This document shows positions 61,169 through 64,000 of a stretch of DNA of 64,000 nt, in pieces. This DNA is from Spectribacter hydrogenoxidans (lineage in GTDB: Bacteria; Pseudomonadota; Gammaproteobacteria; Nevskiales; Salinisphaeraceae), in the NCBI RefSeq assembly GCF_031846275.1, contig NZ_JAVRIB010000007.1:1-64000 (forward strand), written 5' to 3'. The notes beneath the pieces were generated by a model, which was given only the letters and a program-made list of their open reading frames with translations, had not been told where the DNA came from and did not search any database. The first letter of the stretch is position 1; every line of letters starts with the position of its first letter. A program made the translations under genes and the position numbers.

Positions 61169-62539
61169 ATGGCCCGCGACCGCAAGCGTCCCCTGAAGCT
61201 CAAGACCGGTTCTTTCGACCGCAATCTGGCGCTGGCCCGCATGGGCATGATTGCCGGCACCCAGATGGCCGGACATACGGTGCGCAACTTCTTTCGCGAC
61301 AAGGAAGGGCGCGAGGCCTCTGACCGCGAGTTCTACCGCGAGCAGGCCGAGTTTCTGGCCGACGAACTGGGCCGGCTCAAGGGCAGCGTGATGAAGGTGG
61401 GGCAGATGCTGTCCGTCTACGGCCAGTACTTCATGCCGCCGGAAGCTATCGATGTGCTGCAGTCGCTGCAGGACGACAGCCCGCCGGTAGCCTGGTCCGA
61501 CCTGCAGCCGGTGCTGGTCCGGCGCCTGGGCGAGAAACGTCTGGCCGAGCTGGATATCGACCCGGAACCGCTGGCGGCGGCGTCCCTGGGGCAGGTGCAT
61601 CGCGCCACCCGGCGAGCCGACGGCCGCGAACTGTGCGTCAAGATCCAGTATCCCGGTCTGGCCGAGGCCATTGGCAGCGACATTGCCACGCTCACCCGCA
61701 TCGTCCGGCTGGCGCGGCTGGTACCGCGGGGGGTGGAACTGTCGGCGGTGATGCACGAAGTGCAGGAGATGATCTACCGCGAGGTGGATTACATGCACGA
61801 AGCCCGCATGACGAAGGAATACGCGCAGCGGCTGGCCGACGATGACCGCTACGTGGTGCCGGAGGTGTTCGACGAGTATTCCACCGACACGGTGCTGGTG
61901 ACCTCGTTCGAGGCCGGCGAGCACGTGCGGTCGCTGGCTGTCCAGGAACTGGCGCAGGAACGGCGTGACCGGCTCGGTCGCAATGCGCTGGCGCTGTTCT
62001 TCGGGGAGTTCTTCGAGTGGGGCCGGGTGCAGACCGATCCGCATTTCGGCAACTACCGCATCCGTCTGGATGAGAGCGGTGACGACCGCATCGTCCTGCT
62101 GGATTTCGGTGCGGTCCGCGAATTCGAACCCACATTCCTGCAGAGCTACTTCGACATCGTGCGTGGTGCCTTTGATGACCAGCCGGAAAGGCTGGTTCGC
62201 GGGGCGGTGGGTATCGGGCTGTTGCGTCCCGATTCCCCGCAACATGTGTACGACGCCTTCGTCGAGGTCGGCATGCTGATGATCGAGCCGTTCTCCGATG
62301 ACGCGCCGGTGCGGCTGTTGACCGAATCGGGCGCCTACCGTTGGGGCGATTCCGACCTGCCGCGCCGCACCTCCACGGCGATCTCCCGCGCCGCCATCTC
62401 GCGGTGGTTCCGCGTGCCGCCGCGCGAGATCGTGTTCCTGCATCGCCGGCTGGGCGGCGTGTTCGTGCTGCTGGCCGTGTTGCGCAGCCACATCCAGGGC
62501 CGGCCACTGCTGAAGGATTACCTCTCGCGCCTGTCGTAG
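61169..62539 (+). CDS. ABC1/UbiB-family atypical kinase
   Basis: A 456-residue ABC1 kinase-like protein. It has the KxGQ signature in LKGSVMKVGQMLSVYG (about 76), AAASLGQVHRA as the Ala-rich loop, CVKIQYPG with the nucleotide-binding Lys, and QTDPHFGNYRI and LLDFGAV as catalytic and metal-binding motifs. Family members support ubiquinone synthesis or lipid homeostasis. Without ubi genes nearby I do not assign a symbol. No N-terminal membrane spans, so it is not typical UbiB. Confidence 0.85.
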   Translation: MARDRKRPLKLKTGSFDRNLALARMGMIAGTQMAGHTVRNFFRDKEGREASDREFYREQAEFLADELGRLKGSVMKVGQMLSVYGQYFMPPEAIDVLQSLQDDSPPVAWSDLQPVLVRRLGEKRLAELDIDPEPLAAASLGQVHRATRRADGRELCVKIQYPGLAEAIGSDIATLTRIVRLARLVPRGVELSAVMHEVQEMIYREVDYMHEARMTKEYAQRLADDDRYVVPEVFDEYSTDTVLVTSFEAGEHVRSLAVQELAQERRDRLGRNALALFFGEFFEWGRVQTDPHFGNYRIRLDESGDDRIVLLDFGAVREFEPTFLQSYFDIVRGAFDDQPERLVRGAVGIGLLRPDSPQHVYDAFVEVGMLMIEPFSDDAPVRLLTESGAYRWGDSDLPRRTSTAISRAAISRWFRVPPREIVFLHRRLGGVFVLLAVLRSHIQGRPLLKDYLSRLS

Positions 62540-62590
62540 CTGCCGCCCGGGGGTGGAATCTGCTAGGATTCGCGCCGCTCAGGAGGGGCC

Positions 62591-63082
62591 ATGCAGACGT
62601 CAGAAACCCAGTATCTGGATCACAGCGCCGAGCAGGTGCTTGGCCTGTTCACCACCCGCGACTACTTCGTTCAGAAGTACGAACGCCTGGGCGCCACCGA
62701 TATCCGGGTTCTCGACTGTCAGGACGATGGCGACCACTTCACCATCACCGTATTCCAGAAGGTGCCCCAGAACACGCCGCTGCCCGGTTTTCTCAAGAAA
62801 CTGGTGGGGCCCCGCATCGGTATTACCCAGACCGACCGCTGGCAGCGTTCCACCCGCCAGGGTCAGCTCGACGTGGTGTTGCAGGCCGCACCGGTCAAGG
62901 TGGGTGTGGCGCTGGCGCTGGCCGAAGCGGACAACGGCAGCCGGCTGGATCTGACCTATGACATCCACGCCCCGGTGCCGCTGATCGGCGGCCGCATCGA
63001 GAAGTTTCTTGCCGGTGACGTGATCGCGCGTACCAATACCGATCTGGACGAGACGCGGAAAATGCTTGCGGAGGGGTTGTGA
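62591..63082 (+). CDS. DUF2505 family protein
   Basis: A 163-residue protein with a START/SRPBCC-like plan: an N-terminal strand-helix (TQYLDHSAEQVLGLFTTRDYFVQKYERLG), strands through DHFTITVFQKVP, TDRWQRSTRQGQLDV and LTYDIHAPVPLIGGRIEKFL, and a long C-terminal helix. This matches DUF2505. The function is unknown; small hydrophobic ligand binding is the fold's usual role. The stop overlaps the next gene start by four bases. Confidence 0.8.
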   Translation: MQTSETQYLDHSAEQVLGLFTTRDYFVQKYERLGATDIRVLDCQDDGDHFTITVFQKVPQNTPLPGFLKKLVGPRIGITQTDRWQRSTRQGQLDVVLQAAPVKVGVALALAEADNGSRLDLTYDIHAPVPLIGGRIEKFLAGDVIARTNTDLDETRKMLAEGL

Positions 63083-63312
63083 GCGACGACAGACATCGGG
63101 ACGACTCGCGGGAGGACCGCCCGCCCAGCCTCGGCCAGACCGTGGTGAGCGTGCTTGCCGCCTTCTTCGGGGTGCAGAGCAGCGCCAACCGGGAGCGGGA
63201 TTTCACCCGCGGCCGGCCGATCCATTTCATCCTGATCGGCCTGGTGGCCACGGTGGCCTTCATTCTGGCGCTGGTACTGATCGTGCGCCTGATTCTGGCC
63301 ACGGCTGCCTGA
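63079..63312 (+). CDS. DUF2970 small membrane protein
   Basis: A 77-residue protein from a GTG that overlaps the DUF2505 stop. The QTVVSVLAAFFGVQSSANRERDF segment followed by one membrane span (FILIGLVATVAFILALVLIVRLIL) is the DUF2970 pattern. Function unknown. It is translationally coupled to the DUF2505 gene. Confidence 0.82.
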   Translation: MSDDRHRDDSREDRPPSLGQTVVSVLAAFFGVQSSANRERDFTRGRPIHFILIGLVATVAFILALVLIVRLILATAA

Positions 63313-63342
63313 CGCCAGCGCCGACTGACGATACCGCCGCAC

Positions 63343-63378
63343 ACGAAAAAGGCCGGCCACCACGCGGTGACCGGCCTC
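63343..63378 (-). terminator. Rho-independent terminator after the aldehyde dehydrogenase gene
   Basis: On the minus strand GGCCGGTCACC pairs with GGTGGCCGGCC around GCGT and is followed by TTTTT (plus-strand AAAAA at 63346-63350). It lies about 45 bases past the aldehyde dehydrogenase stop. Confidence 0.8.
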
Positions 63379-63421
63379 GCCGCCCGGCGGGTCGCGCCGG
63401 GCGAAAGCGACGGTATCAGCC

Positions 63422-64000
63422 TCAGAGGCCGACGGTGACCGTCTTCGTCTCCAGGTAGTTGTTGAGCACCTGGGCGCCCATCTCGCGGCCCCAGCCGGAC
63501 TGCTTGTAACCACCGAACGGCAGCGCCGCATCGAACACGTTGTAGCAGTTCACCCACACGGTGCCCGCACGCAGGCGCGAGGCCATCTTGTGGGCTTTGC
63601 TGATGTCCTGCGTCCACACGCCGGAGGCCAGGCCATAGACGGTGTCATTGGCCCGCCGGATGAGGTCGTCGTCCGCTTCCTTGAACGGGGTGGCGGTGAC
63701 CACCGGGCCGAAGATCTCTTCCTGATAGACCTTCATGTCGTCCTTGACATCGGTGAGCACGGTGGGCTCGACGAAGTAGCCCGCGCCCTCGCCCCGGCTG
63801 CCGCCGGCCGCCGCGGTGGCGCCCTGGGTCTTGCCGGAATCGAGGAAACCGGTGACGCGCTCCAGCTGGGTGCGCGACACCAGCGGACCCATCTGGGTCT
63901 CGGTGCTCATGCCCGGACCCAGCTTGATGTTGCGGGCGATGTTGGAGATGCCCTCGACCACCTGGTCGTAGATGCCTTCCTGCACGAACAGGCGCGAGCC
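63422..64000 (-). CDS. Aldehyde dehydrogenase, C-terminal part (runs off the window)
   Basis: The last 192 residues of an NAD(P)-dependent aldehyde dehydrogenase. It has GPMVS-like MGPLVSRTQLERVTGFLD, GYFVEPTVLTDVKDDMKVYQEEIFGPVV, YGLASGVWTQDISKAHKMASRLRAGTVWVNCYNVFD and PFGGYKQSGWGREMG. The frame stays open to the window edge, so the start and the catalytic cysteine lie outside. It oxidises aldehydes to acids, typical of the PutA-less betaine/broad-range group; the substrate cannot be told. A strong terminator follows. Confidence 0.93.
   Translation of the reverse strand, partial: GSRLFVQEGIYDQVVEGISNIARNIKLGPGMSTETQMGPLVSRTQLERVTGFLDSGKTQGATAAAGGSRGEGAGYFVEPTVLTDVKDDMKVYQEEIFGPVVTATPFKEADDDLIRRANDTVYGLASGVWTQDISKAHKMASRLRAGTVWVNCYNVFDAALPFGGYKQSGWGREMGAQVLNNYLETKTVTVGL

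Noticed and set aside
60782..62491. 569-residue minus-strand frame opposite cbpM and the ABC1 kinase
   Set aside because: It has histidine- and glutamine-rich shadow composition. The plus strand has recognised families with ribosome sites.

Overview
This is a 64-kb window from a high-GC gammaproteobacterium. The halophilic or purple-sulfur-like lineages around the Ectothiorhodospiraceae are a guess from protein style; no rRNA or other taxonomic marker is present. The window has two parts that meet at about 42.6-43.1 kb: a defence-rich accessory island on the left and a chromosomal backbone on the right. The island carries no integrase inside the window, so its left end probably lies outside.

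Left part, 0-42.6 kb. It opens with a TPR gene tail and a cpYpsA-type (SLOG) gene split by an 880-bp element. That element carries vapBC, has terminal inverted repeats and an 8-bp target duplication, and its removal restores the reading frame exactly. Next come a HEPN-like gene, a four-helix membrane protein, and a WYL regulator followed by a double AAA+ ATPase, with paired palindromic operators before each gene. At 6.5-15.9 kb is a full DNA phosphorothioation locus: a Dnd-associated methyltransferase and dndA on the minus strand, and dndBCDE on the plus strand followed by HIT and HNH-nuclease genes. The usual dndFGH restriction genes are absent. In their place, converging on the modification genes, is a four-gene minus-strand module at 16.1-20.8 kb: a PLD-helicase fusion, a 68-aa protein, a DndD-like SMC ATPase and a Dnd-associated protein 4. 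Upstream on the same strand are a SNF2-type helicase, a PLD nuclease and a DUF6361 protein (20.9-27.2 kb), then recC-recB-recD (27.3-36.0 kb). An operator-like palindrome matching those of the WYL locus lies in front of recC.

From 36.3 to 42.6 kb the content is mobile-element-like: a repeat-containing lipoprotein, a MobI-like conjugation gene with seven copies of a 22-nt hairpin repeat directly upstream (oriT candidate), four copies of a second 34-nt palindrome, an orphan TnpB, small hypotheticals and a PD-(D/E)XK nuclease. The boundary is a 3' fragment of tRNA-Met(CAT), followed by two more tRNA-tail copies. Each of these is split in the T loop by clusters of GC-rich hairpins.

Right part, 43.1-64 kb. 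Backbone genes include a SprT-like protease, two class III cyclases (one fused to a large ATPase), a LolA-like protein, an MMPL exporter with a C-terminal cyclic-nucleotide-binding domain, and a DUF3450/ExbB/ExbB/ExbD/TonB/TPR-DUF1329 energy-transduction operon. A 181-bp TA-flanked mini-element has inserted in frame into the signal peptide of the TPR-DUF1329 gene. The window then has a glycerophosphodiesterase, cbpA-cbpM, an ABC1 kinase, DUF2505 and DUF2970 proteins, and the C-terminal part of an aldehyde dehydrogenase running off the right edge.
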